Of a stretch of 64,000 bases of DNA, positions 1-7,563 are shown one piece after another. A model generated the notes under the pieces. It ran no database searches. It was not told the DNA's origin and worked only from the letters and a program-made list of their open reading frames with translations. Source of the DNA: an uncultured Bacteroides sp. Lineage in GTDB: Bacteria; Bacteroidota; Bacteroidia; Bacteroidales; Bacteroidaceae. Position 1 is the first letter of the stretch. The number at the start of each line of letters is the position of its first letter. The stretch covers positions 23,232 through 87,231 of the forward strand of contig USCT01000008.1 in the NCBI GenBank assembly GCA_900553185.1, read 5' to 3'. A program made the translations under genes and the position numbers.

Positions 1-736
1 GCTGAACGATGAACTGGTTGTTGCGGAACTGGCGGTGCATTCGGACGATCCGGTTGATTCTGTCTGGGTAAAGGTAGCGCGCGATCAGGAGACCATTGGT
101 TGGTTACGGGAGAGCAAGTTGCTGGAAAATACTGTACCTGTCGACCCGATTTCTCAGTGCATTCATTTGTTCAGTGATTCTCATACGTTGCCGTTTTTTC
201 TGATTCTGGGCATTTTCTTTCTGACGTTTGCGTATCGGGCCATGAGGCGGAAACAGATTAAGCTGATATGGCTGAATGATATTGACAGTGTTTTCCCGAT
301 TATCCTTTCGTGGTTGCTGGCCTGTTCGGCTACCTTGTATAACAGCATACAGTCTTTTGTTCCCCAGACCTGGGAGCGATATTACTACGATCCTTCCCTG
401 AATCCGTTTGCCCTGCCTCTGATACTGGGACTGTTTGTACTGAGTGTATGGTGCATCCTGCTGATGGGAGTGGCTTTGCTGGACGATCTGTTTCATCAGA
501 CAACGTTCGAGGTCGCTTTTTTCTACCTGATTGGTCTGGCCTCATGCTGTATTTTCCTTTACATATTCTTTACGTATGTGTGGATTTATGCGGCTTATGC
601 GTGCCTGGTCGGATATACATATTGTTGTTTCCGGTGGTTGAGACACTCCAGCAGTTATCCATACGCGTGCGGTGCCTGTGGAGCCAAAATGCGTACTAAA
701 GGGATCTGTCCGCATTGCGGAGCTCTCAATGAATAA
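1..736 (+). CDS. Membrane protein with C-terminal zinc ribbon (5' end outside window)
   Basis: The reading frame is open from base 2, so the gene enters from the left edge and only its last 244 residues are visible. The visible N-terminus is a short polar segment ending in an SH3-like GWLRES stretch. About four hydrophobic segments follow, in the region of residues 60-210, with an amphipathic loop between them. The C-terminus carries two CxxC pairs (CGACG and CPHCG), which is a typical zinc ribbon, and the protein ends a few residues later. It is probably an inner-membrane protein with a cytoplasmic zinc ribbon. I do not recognise a function. It converges with the TonB receptor gene, and the hairpin at 772-825 lies between them. 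Confidence 0.7.
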   Translation, partial: LNDELVVAELAVHSDDPVDSVWVKVARDQETIGWLRESKLLENTVPVDPISQCIHLFSDSHTLPFFLILGIFFLTFAYRAMRRKQIKLIWLNDIDSVFPIILSWLLACSATLYNSIQSFVPQTWERYYYDPSLNPFALPLILGLFVLSVWCILLMGVALLDDLFHQTTFEVAFFYLIGLASCCIFLYIFFTYVWIYAAYACLVGYTYCCFRWLRHSSSYPYACGACGAKMRTKGICPHCGALNE

Positions 737-771
737 GGAAGACTGCCTCCTTTGTTTGGAAATAACTTCTG

Positions 772-825
772 AAAAATAAAAGCCATCGTTTCTGTTCTTT
801 TTAAAAGATACTGGAAACGATGGCT
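772..825 (-). terminator. Terminator of the TonB receptor gene
   Basis: A perfect 12-bp stem pairs 781-792 (AGCCATCGTTTC) with 814-825. On the plus strand it is preceded by an A-rich run, which becomes a U-run after the hairpin in minus-strand RNA. It sits between two convergent genes and fits best as the terminator of the minus-strand receptor. Confidence 0.75.
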
Positions 826-871
826 GAAATGTGATTAGGGAGCCGCAAAGTCCTTTTTCGGGTTTGTCTGA

Positions 872-3334
872 TCAGAACCGGCAACGCAGGTCGATACCGA
901 TCTGAAGCGGACGCCCGTATTGTGCAAAGCCCCGGTTCATGGTCTGGAAATAGAAGGCTTCGTATTTTTTATCGAGTGCATTGTTTATCCAGAGTGCTAC
1001 CTGACCGTTCCCCTTGTTGAAGTCAATGCGACCGTTCAAGGTACCGTACAGGGCCTGGCTGGCATCGTTCTTTTCGGTCCAGTAGATACGTCCTGCGGCC
1101 TTATAGTTGGCATTTACGGTGATGTTGTCGAAAATAGCGCCAGATTTCAGTGTGAATACATATTGTCCGCCCAGGGTGAAAGTATGTTTCGGAACGAAGG
1201 GGACATAATGACCGTTGTAATTTTCTGTGTCGCTTAATACATAATCGGTAAATGTTGCGTAGGTATATCCGTAGTTTCCGTTCAGGCTGAATGCATCGGT
1301 TATCTGGGTCCGGAAGGCTGCTTCGGCACCGATACTGCGGCTTTTACCTGCATTGACGGTGATACGTCCCAGGCCGCTTTCGGCAAAACGTGAAATCTGC
1401 TGGTCGTGAGTATCCATGTAGAAGGCCGCCAGATCGGCTTGCAACCGGTCGTCGAACAGGGTCAGGTGACTGCCAATTTCGTAGTTCCAGGAATATTCGG
1501 GCTTGTACAGGGTAGCTGCTTTCACATCGGTAGAAGTCTCGGCAGACATCTGTTGCAGGATGCCGTTTATCTTGTCCTTGGTTTCTTGTGGAATCATGGG
1601 GACGTTGTTGATAACCGGGATGGTGGCATTGGCCACATCTTTCATGATGCTGGTCTGCATATCCTTTTGAAGAATGTCCGAGAACATCTGGATGTTGTAA
1701 CCTCCCGAACGGTAACCTTTTGACACCGTAGCATAGACATTGTTCTTGGAATCAAAATTGTATTGTAGTGAAAATTTAGGGAGCAATTGCAGATAATGAT
1801 GGCTGATTTCTCCTTCGTATGTTTTGCTGGCCTTGTAATCGGCCTTGGGAATCATGTCGATCGTGGTATTCATCGGGCTGAGTACTCCGCTTAGTCCGTA
1901 AGTGTGCACAAAGTCGTATCCGGTGTTGTAATTCAGTTTCAGATTCTCGTAATCCAGTCGCAGACCGACGGTAAACGACAGTCCTTTCAGGTTGAACAGG
2001 TCGTTGAACGTAGACTGGTGAAAAATGGCTCCGTTCAGGATCGGAGTATCGAAATCGCCGCCGATATAGAGTTCGTCTCCCTGAATTTCATCGCTGAAGG
2101 CCATGGTCATGGTTATAGGGCCTTGTGAAATGGTAGGCATGTACTGGTTGGCGTAACTGTTGATGGTGGAGTTCAGCCAGTTTATTCCGTCTTTCCGGAA
2201 AGTTACAGGTCCCAAGGTGTTCAGGGACTGATAGAATCCGCTGATACCCGTTGTCCACTGCCACCGTTTTCCCGGTTTCGACTTGATACTTAATTCCTCG
2301 CTGATGGTTTTGGAATTTTGTTTTTGCATCATGGTATACAGGTCTTGTGACGTGAAATCCTGATCCAGATCCATCTGGTCGTACAGGTATTGGAATCCGG
2401 TGACGCTGCTCAGAATAAAATTGTCAGCCTGGTGTTCGTAGTTCAGGCCGGCATTGAGTAAGTTACGTTTGTAGCCGGATTCGTTGTTGTAGTTTATCTG
2501 GTTCAGGTATTCGGCCCGGTCTTCTTCTTTTCCGTCTACACGTCCCAGGTATGTATAAGGATAACCTCCTTGGTTGGTGTATTCGTAATTGACCGTAAAA
2601 TCGAGCTTGCTGTTCTCATCGGGCAGATAAATGGCACGGATTCGTCCGCCGAATTCATTGTCTGTATCAATGCGTTTCCCGTTGAACTGATTCTTGAAGA
2701 ATCCTCCCTTGTGTTCGTAGAAGGCACCCGCGGAGAATGCAAACTGTGAGGAAATGCGGTGGTAATGGGTAACCGAAGCCTTGTAATCGTTGTAGGTGGC
2801 TGCACTCAGGCGAAGGTCTGTGCCCTGATAGGTAAAGGGCGATTTGGTGAAGATACGGATGAGGCCTCCCATGGTGTTACGTCCGTAGAGTGTACCTTGC
2901 GGGCCGCGCATGACGTCTATCCGTTCAATATCGGAATAATTGAAGTCGAAGGCGGATTTGTCAATGAAAGGAATGTTGTCGACATACAGTCCGACTGCCG
3001 GTGTATTGATGCGCGAACCGATACCACGTACATACATCGAGGTAGTCAGTTTAGAACCGTAATCGGGTATGAACAGGTTGGGGACCAGTCCGGAAAGTGA
3101 TTTTACAGAAGTGACTGAGTTCTTTCTTAAATCATTCTGTGAAAAGGAGGTAGCTGATAGGGCTTGCTGACGCAGGCGGTTGTTCTCTTTCGGAGTAGCG
3201 ATGACTACTACTTCCTCAATATCGATTACTTTGGTTGTATCTTTGGGAATCGAATGATCGGTATCAGCCGGCGAGGCGACTGCAATGGTTGCGGCAACGG
3301 CTACCAGCGGTGTCAGAATCGTACGTTTTTTCAT
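872..3334 (-). CDS. TonB-dependent outer-membrane receptor
   Basis: An outer-membrane active-transport barrel of 820 aa. I chose the ATG at 3334: it starts MKKRTILTP with a hydrophobic signal peptide, and AAAGAGAT lies just upstream. An upstream in-frame start at 3475 would add 47 residues in front of the signal peptide. The mature N-terminus has a TonB-box-like stretch (IEEVVVIATP). A plug domain follows with the hallmark RGPQGTLYGRNTMGG, then a long barrel ending in an aromatic C-terminal strand (LRCRF). There is no N-terminal carboxypeptidase-like domain and no SusD neighbour, so it looks more like an iron-chelate or small-cofactor receptor than a glycan SusC. The substrate is unknown. A LuxR-type regulator lies 100 bp upstream on the same strand and may control it. 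Confidence 0.9.
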   Translation of the reverse strand: MKKRTILTPLVAVAATIAVASPADTDHSIPKDTTKVIDIEEVVVIATPKENNRLRQQALSATSFSQNDLRKNSVTSVKSLSGLVPNLFIPDYGSKLTTSMYVRGIGSRINTPAVGLYVDNIPFIDKSAFDFNYSDIERIDVMRGPQGTLYGRNTMGGLIRIFTKSPFTYQGTDLRLSAATYNDYKASVTHYHRISSQFAFSAGAFYEHKGGFFKNQFNGKRIDTDNEFGGRIRAIYLPDENSKLDFTVNYEYTNQGGYPYTYLGRVDGKEEDRAEYLNQINYNNESGYKRNLLNAGLNYEHQADNFILSSVTGFQYLYDQMDLDQDFTSQDLYTMMQKQNSKTISEELSIKSKPGKRWQWTTGISGFYQSLNTLGPVTFRKDGINWLNSTINSYANQYMPTISQGPITMTMAFSDEIQGDELYIGGDFDTPILNGAIFHQSTFNDLFNLKGLSFTVGLRLDYENLKLNYNTGYDFVHTYGLSGVLSPMNTTIDMIPKADYKASKTYEGEISHHYLQLLPKFSLQYNFDSKNNVYATVSKGYRSGGYNIQMFSDILQKDMQTSIMKDVANATIPVINNVPMIPQETKDKINGILQQMSAETSTDVKAATLYKPEYSWNYEIGSHLTLFDDRLQADLAAFYMDTHDQQISRFAESGLGRITVNAGKSRSIGAEAAFRTQITDAFSLNGNYGYTYATFTDYVLSDTENYNGHYVPFVPKHTFTLGGQYVFTLKSGAIFDNITVNANYKAAGRIYWTEKNDASQALYGTLNGRIDFNKGNGQVALWINNALDKKYEAFYFQTMNRGFAQYGRPLQIGIDLRCRF

Positions 3335-3434
3335 TATTATCTCTTTCAGAAATGCGTTTAGTAATTCGGCTGCAAAGAAAAGATAAAGTGAAAAAACGTA
3401 CAATCCTAATTTATGAGGATTTGTTGCCGGAAGA

Positions 3435-4013
3435 TCAGATACGGTCTGGTTCAATATATCCGTGCATGACTGCATATACCGCCAGTCCGGCTACCGATTT
3501 GATTCCGAGCTTTTCTGTGATATTTTTGCGATGGGAAATAACGGTAGTGAGACTGATATTCAGCTTTTCAGCAATTTCCTTGTTTATTAATCCTTTGGTT
3601 ACCTGGATTAGTACTTCTATTTCGCGGGGGGAAAGTTCGTGTTCGCTGTCCTGAGCAGAAAGAGGAACCGGATGATGCGTCATTTCATGGCCGTGGTTTC
3701 GAAGCTGCATGATGGACTTGACCAATACCTCCTGAGGTTGGCAAAGATTTAAAGTAGGTACACCATTTAAGGAAGGTTGTTCTCCTGTAGCCAGAACAAT
3801 GGCTTTGGGACGTCGTTGCAAAAAATAATTGCTGTGTTCGAAATAGATCTGAGCCGAGACAAAATAGTGTGCATACATGTCGGGAGTATCATCTATCAAG
3901 GCCTCGAATGACGGGAATACACGGATGATGGCTGTTGGAAGAAGTTCTTCCAAAATCAGGCGTAATCCCAATGCGGTTAATGTATTGTTTTCTATGATGG
4001 CTATTTCGGGCAT
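3435..4013 (-). CDS. LuxR/FixJ-type regulator with degenerate receiver domain
   Basis: A 192-aa protein. Residues 1-115 resemble a response-regulator receiver fold. The C-terminal 65 residues are a LuxR helix-turn-helix: LSPREIEVL, then KEIAEKLNISLTTVISHRKN. The receiver lacks the expected acidic pocket. Position 8-9 reads EN rather than DD, and the usual phosphoacceptor place (about residue 53, FVSAQ) is serine. I infer that it is not controlled by ordinary phosphorylation. The start has a good AAAGGA just upstream and lies 37 bp after the FAD dehydrogenase gene, so the two are probably cotranscribed. It is the best candidate regulator of the TonB receptor that follows. Confidence 0.8.
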   Translation of the reverse strand: MPEIAIIENNTLTALGLRLILEELLPTAIIRVFPSFEALIDDTPDMYAHYFVSAQIYFEHSNYFLQRRPKAIVLATGEQPSLNGVPTLNLCQPQEVLVKSIMQLRNHGHEMTHHPVPLSAQDSEHELSPREIEVLIQVTKGLINKEIAEKLNISLTTVISHRKNITEKLGIKSVAGLAVYAVMHGYIEPDRI

Positions 4014-4050
4014 CCTTTCAGAAGTATTTTAAATGATGTATAAATATCGT

Positions 4051-5703
4051 TTATGCCTGTTTTAAATAGCTGGCGGCTGCGTCGGCACAGCGCTCTCCGT
4101 CGATACCGGCGGAAACAATGCCTCCTGCATATCCGGCACCTTCGCCACAGGGGAATAATCCTTCTATCGTAACGTGTTGTAGCGTTTCATTGTCACGCAC
4201 GATGCGGACAGGGGATGAAGTACGTGTTTCTACAGCTATCATGACGGCGTCGTTGGTAAGGAAACCATGAGAACTTTTTCCGAAAAGCTGGAAGCCTTTG
4301 CTCAGACGTTCGCTGATAAACTTCGGCATCCAGAAATGCAGTGGTGATGAAACCAGTCCCGGACTATAGGACGTGTCTGGAAGATCATAACTCAGTTTCT
4401 TGCGGGTGAAGTCCATCATCCGCTGAGCAGGAGCTGTTTGCCGCATATTTCCCTGTTGCCAGCAGATTTGTTCCAGCTGTTCCTGAAACTGCATCATGGC
4501 TAAGGTATGGACTTCGTTTTCACCGGTGCAGGCAGTGCGTCGGATAAGTTCTTCGGTGGCTGCTTCGGCCGAATCAGGAAAGGCTTCGCAGGTTTGTAAA
4601 TGTAAGTCCGGATTCAGCAGGTCTTCGGGGCGTATTTCCACCACCATGCCTGAGTTGCTCCATTGTGTACCGCGGTTGCTCGGACTCATGCCGTTTACTA
4701 CCAGCTGATGCGGTCCGCTGGCTGCCGGTACGACAAATCCTCCGGGGCACATACAGAAACTGTATACACCTCGTCCGTCTACTTGCTGCACGAAACTGTA
4801 TTCGGCAGCAGGCAGGTATTTGCCACGACCGTTTTTGTTGTGATATTGAATCTGGTCAATCAGGTGTGAGGAGTGTTCCAACCGGACTCCTACGGCCAAC
4901 CCTTTGGTCTCCAGCTGTACACCGTTGGCAAACAACCAGCGATAGACGTCACGGGCAGAATGTCCGGTGGCCAGAATAACCGGCCCGTAAAATGTTTCTC
5001 CTGTATGGGCCTCAATACCGATGACCTTGTTCTTTTCGATAATCAATGCGTCCATACGAGTCTTGAAATGAACTTCACCTCCGCATTGCAGAATCGTGTT
5101 CCGCATATTTTCGATGACTCTGGGAAGTTTGTCTGTACCGATATGCGGATGTGCGTCTATCAGAATGGAGGTACTGGCACCATGCTGGCAGAATACATTC
5201 AATATTTTGTCTACATTTCCCCGTTTTTTACTGCGGGTATAAAGCTTTCCATCAGAATAGGCGCCGGCTCCTCCTTCTCCAAAGCTATAGTTGGATTCCG
5301 GATCTACTTTATGTTCACGACTGATGCGGGCCAGGTCTTCTTTCCGCTCGCGTACGTTTTTGCCTCGTTCGATGACGATGGGACGGTACCCTTGTTCTAT
5401 GAGGCGTAAAGCGGCAAACAGTCCGCCGGGACCGGCTCCTACAACGATGACGGCCGGTTTCCCTTCTACATTCGGATAATCGGTCTTGACGTATCTGTCT
5501 TCTGTAGGAAGTTCGTTGATAAAAACCTGAAGTTTGACATTGACATAAATAGTACGCTGGCGTGCATCGATGCTTCGCTTCAATACACGGATGGCATAAA
5601 TAGTCCGGATGTCGAATCCTTTTTCTTGACTGATGTAGCGTTTGAGCGCTTGTTCGCTGGCTGCCTGTTCGGGCAGAATCCGCAGTTGGTATTCGTGAAT
5701 CAT
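4051..5703 (-). CDS. FAD-dependent dehydrogenase (COG2509-type)
   Basis: A 550-aa flavoprotein related to geranylgeranyl-reductase-like and uncharacterised FAD dehydrogenases. The N-terminal 90 residues form a small alpha/beta domain typical of the family. A dinucleotide-binding GAGPGGLFAALR motif follows, then the ERGKNVRERKEDLA segment. Near the C-terminus is FPCGEGAGYAGGIVSAGIDG, the second FAD contact. The start at 5703 (MIHEYQLR) matches the family. An in-frame ATG at 5751 would overlap radA and add a non-conserved leader. The substrate is unknown. It follows radA by 40 bp and is probably in the same transcript. Confidence 0.85.
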   Translation of the reverse strand: MIHEYQLRILPEQAASEQALKRYISQEKGFDIRTIYAIRVLKRSIDARQRTIYVNVKLQVFINELPTEDRYVKTDYPNVEGKPAVIVVGAGPGGLFAALRLIEQGYRPIVIERGKNVRERKEDLARISREHKVDPESNYSFGEGGAGAYSDGKLYTRSKKRGNVDKILNVFCQHGASTSILIDAHPHIGTDKLPRVIENMRNTILQCGGEVHFKTRMDALIIEKNKVIGIEAHTGETFYGPVILATGHSARDVYRWLFANGVQLETKGLAVGVRLEHSSHLIDQIQYHNKNGRGKYLPAAEYSFVQQVDGRGVYSFCMCPGGFVVPAASGPHQLVVNGMSPSNRGTQWSNSGMVVEIRPEDLLNPDLHLQTCEAFPDSAEAATEELIRRTACTGENEVHTLAMMQFQEQLEQICWQQGNMRQTAPAQRMMDFTRKKLSYDLPDTSYSPGLVSSPLHFWMPKFISERLSKGFQLFGKSSHGFLTNDAVMIAVETRTSSPVRIVRDNETLQHVTIEGLFPCGEGAGYAGGIVSAGIDGERCADAAASYLKQA

Positions 5704-5743
5704 AAACAATGGAATTTCAGCGCACAAAATTAGTGAATTTCTT

Positions 5744-7117
5744 TTAGCCAAACAACTGCCTGAAGGCTTCTTCTACTTTTCGTACCGGCACCAGTTCTAT
5801 GTGGATTTTCTTACGGTCTAATCCCTGCAGGTTATGTTTGGGTATCAACATTCGGGTAAATCCCAGTTTTTCGGCTTCTCCGATGCGTTGTTCGATACGG
5901 TTGACGGGACGGATTTCTCCACTTAGTCCTACTTCACCGGCCATACAGACTCCGTTCTCGATTTCCGTATCCATGTTACTCGACAGGATGGCACTGATAA
6001 CGGCCAGGTCGATGGCAGGATCGTTTACTTTCAGTCCGCCGGCTATGTTCAGAAAAACATCTTTTTGAGACAGCTTGAATCCCACCCGTTTTTCAAGAAC
6101 GGCCAGCAGCATGTTCATGCGTCGCAAATCGAACCCTGTGGCTGAACGTTGTGGCATTCCGTACGCTGCCGTACTGACCAGTGCCTGTACTTCTATTAAA
6201 AACGGTCGTATCCCTTCTACGGCTCCTGCAATAGCGATACCGCTCATGCCTTCATGATCCTGAGTAAGTAGCAGTTCGGAAGGATTGCTTACCTGACGCA
6301 GTCCGTCCTGGCGCATTTCGTAAATTCCCAGTTCGGACGTACTTCCAAACCGGTTTTTGATACTGCGTAAAATGCGGTACATATAATGTTGGTCGCCTTC
6401 GAATTGAAGGACGGTATCGACGATATGTTCCAGAACTTTCGGACCGGCTATACTTCCTTCCTTATTGATATGGCCGATAAGGATAACCGGAGTACCTGTT
6501 TCTTTGGCGAATTTCAGAAGCGCAGCCGAACATTCGCGCACTTGTACGATACTTCCTGGAGAAGAATCGATGTTCTCAGTCGAAATGGTTTGTATAGAGT
6601 CGATAATGACCAGGTCGGGGGCTGTATTCTTGATGTTTGTAAAGATCTGTTCGAGTGATGTTTCGCAGGCAATCAGTACATCACTTTCTTCCGGATGTGG
6701 AATACGGTCGGCACGCAGTTTCAGTTGTCGGGCACTTTCTTCTCCCGATATATATAATATTTTCTGATCGGTTAGCCGCAGTACGGTTTGTAAGACCAGT
6801 GTTGATTTCCCGATTCCAGGTTCTCCGCCTATCAATGTCAGTGATCCTGGTACCAATCCTCCTCCCAGCACTCGGTTCAGTTCGTCATCGCGCATGTTAA
6901 TGCGTTGTTCGTCGGAAGAGATTATTTCTTTCAGATATTGCGGTTTTGAACGTACTGATTCGATGCCGTGTGCCACATGTTTGGCTACCGGTGTCTCTTT
7001 GCGTACCACTTCTTCTACAAAGGTATTCCATTGTCCGCACGAAGGACATTTTCCGGCCCATTTCGGGGACTCCTGTCCACAGTTGGTACAAATATATATT
7101 GTTTTTTCTTTTGCCAT
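5744..7117 (-). CDS. radA: DNA repair protein RadA
   Basis: A RecA-related ATPase that promotes branch migration in recombinational repair. All family landmarks are present in 457 aa: a C4 zinc finger (C10, C13, C24, C27), Walker A GGEPGIGKSTL near residue 95-105, the RadA-specific KNRFGSTSE near residue 255, and a C-terminal Lon-protease-like domain without a catalytic role. The length is normal. A TACTTTTG -7 box lies 26 bp upstream (7143-7150). It heads the minus-strand group that continues into the FAD dehydrogenase and the LuxR-type regulator. Confidence 0.96.
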   Translation of the reverse strand: MAKEKTIYICTNCGQESPKWAGKCPSCGQWNTFVEEVVRKETPVAKHVAHGIESVRSKPQYLKEIISSDEQRINMRDDELNRVLGGGLVPGSLTLIGGEPGIGKSTLVLQTVLRLTDQKILYISGEESARQLKLRADRIPHPEESDVLIACETSLEQIFTNIKNTAPDLVIIDSIQTISTENIDSSPGSIVQVRECSAALLKFAKETGTPVILIGHINKEGSIAGPKVLEHIVDTVLQFEGDQHYMYRILRSIKNRFGSTSELGIYEMRQDGLRQVSNPSELLLTQDHEGMSGIAIAGAVEGIRPFLIEVQALVSTAAYGMPQRSATGFDLRRMNMLLAVLEKRVGFKLSQKDVFLNIAGGLKVNDPAIDLAVISAILSSNMDTEIENGVCMAGEVGLSGEIRPVNRIEQRIGEAEKLGFTRMLIPKHNLQGLDRKKIHIELVPVRKVEEAFRQLFG

Positions 7118-7142
7118 ATCCTGTTCATATTGGTGATATACG

Positions 7143-7150
7143 CAAAAGTA
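7143..7150 (-). promoter_or_regulatory. radA promoter -7 box
   Basis: TACTTTTG on the minus strand matches the Bacteroides TAnnTTTG element and sits about 26 bp before the radA start. No clear -33 box is visible. Confidence 0.65.
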
Positions 7151-7272
7151 TAAAAAAGGCGGGTAGAATTATTTTCTCCACATGAATTTATTTTTTTTTC
7201 TTTTTTCTCTGGTTGAAACGAACTGTTGTTACGTTTTATGGGATTTTTGTGAAAAAAAATAGCTGAAATAAG

Positions 7273-7302
7273 TTTGTTTGTAGAAAAATGTTCTTATATT
7301 TG
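7273..7302 (+). promoter_or_regulatory. Threonine operon promoter
   Basis: TTTG at 7273-7276, an 18-bp spacer and TATATTTG at 7295-7302 match the Bacteroides -33/-7 consensus. Transcription should start near 7309, giving a leader of about 255 nt before thrA. That leader contains the peptide at 7327-7416 and the hairpins described below. Confidence 0.75.
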
Positions 7303-7326
7303 TCGCACTATAAAACTTCACACTGT

Positions 7327-7416
7327 ATGACAACTTTTAACATCCATATCACAACCGTTGGAATGTGGTGTTTCTTTATTTCCACATCGATTTCTGGGGC
7401 TACCCCTCGGGGGTAA
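7327..7416 (+). CDS. Threonine operon leader peptide (thrL-like)
   Basis: A 29-codon frame starting 18 nt after the predicted transcription start. It encodes six threonines (codons 2, 3, 9, 10, 20, 26) and four isoleucines (6, 8, 18, 22), so a third of the peptide is Thr or Ile. This is the composition of E. coli thrL, which senses charged tRNA-Thr and tRNA-Ile. The amino acid sequence is otherwise unlike E. coli thrL. The stop codon TAA lies inside the right arm of a hairpin (7401-7415), and a terminator-like hairpin follows at 7449-7464. The leader role is inferred from composition, position and the operon it precedes. Confidence 0.8.
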   Translation: MTTFNIHITTVGMWCFFISTSISGATPRG

Positions 7417-7475
7417 GAATGGCATATTGGTGTTTCTACGTGATACACGCTTACGGACGTAAGCATTTTTCCTTA
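7363..7475 (+). promoter_or_regulatory. Transcription attenuator of the threonine operon
   Basis: Three successive stems are visible. The first pairs ATGTGG (7363-7368) with CCACAT (7382-7387). The second is TACCCC-TCG-GGGGTA (7401-7415). The third is GCTTAC-GGAC-GTAAGC (7449-7464), followed by ATTTTTCCTTATTTTT, a convincing intrinsic terminator. Alternatives compete with these. GGGG at 7396-7399 can pair with CCCC at 7403-7406. That frees GTAAG (7413-7417) to pair with CTTAC (7450-7454) and break the terminator. A ribosome stalled on late Thr codons would cover the second stem. The switch geometry is my inference, and the antiterminator pairing is only 5 bp. Confidence 0.7.
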
Positions 7476-7563
7476 TTTTTAAACAGTTAATTTATTCTGA
7501 TTTTATTTCCGGCTTTTTATTCTCATTCTGGGAATTAGAAAGTGTAAAAATAATTGTATACCT

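Noticed and set aside
3335..3475. N-terminal extension of the TonB receptor from a start at 3475
   Set aside because: It would put 47 residues before a clear signal peptide, and it overlaps the end of the regulator gene.
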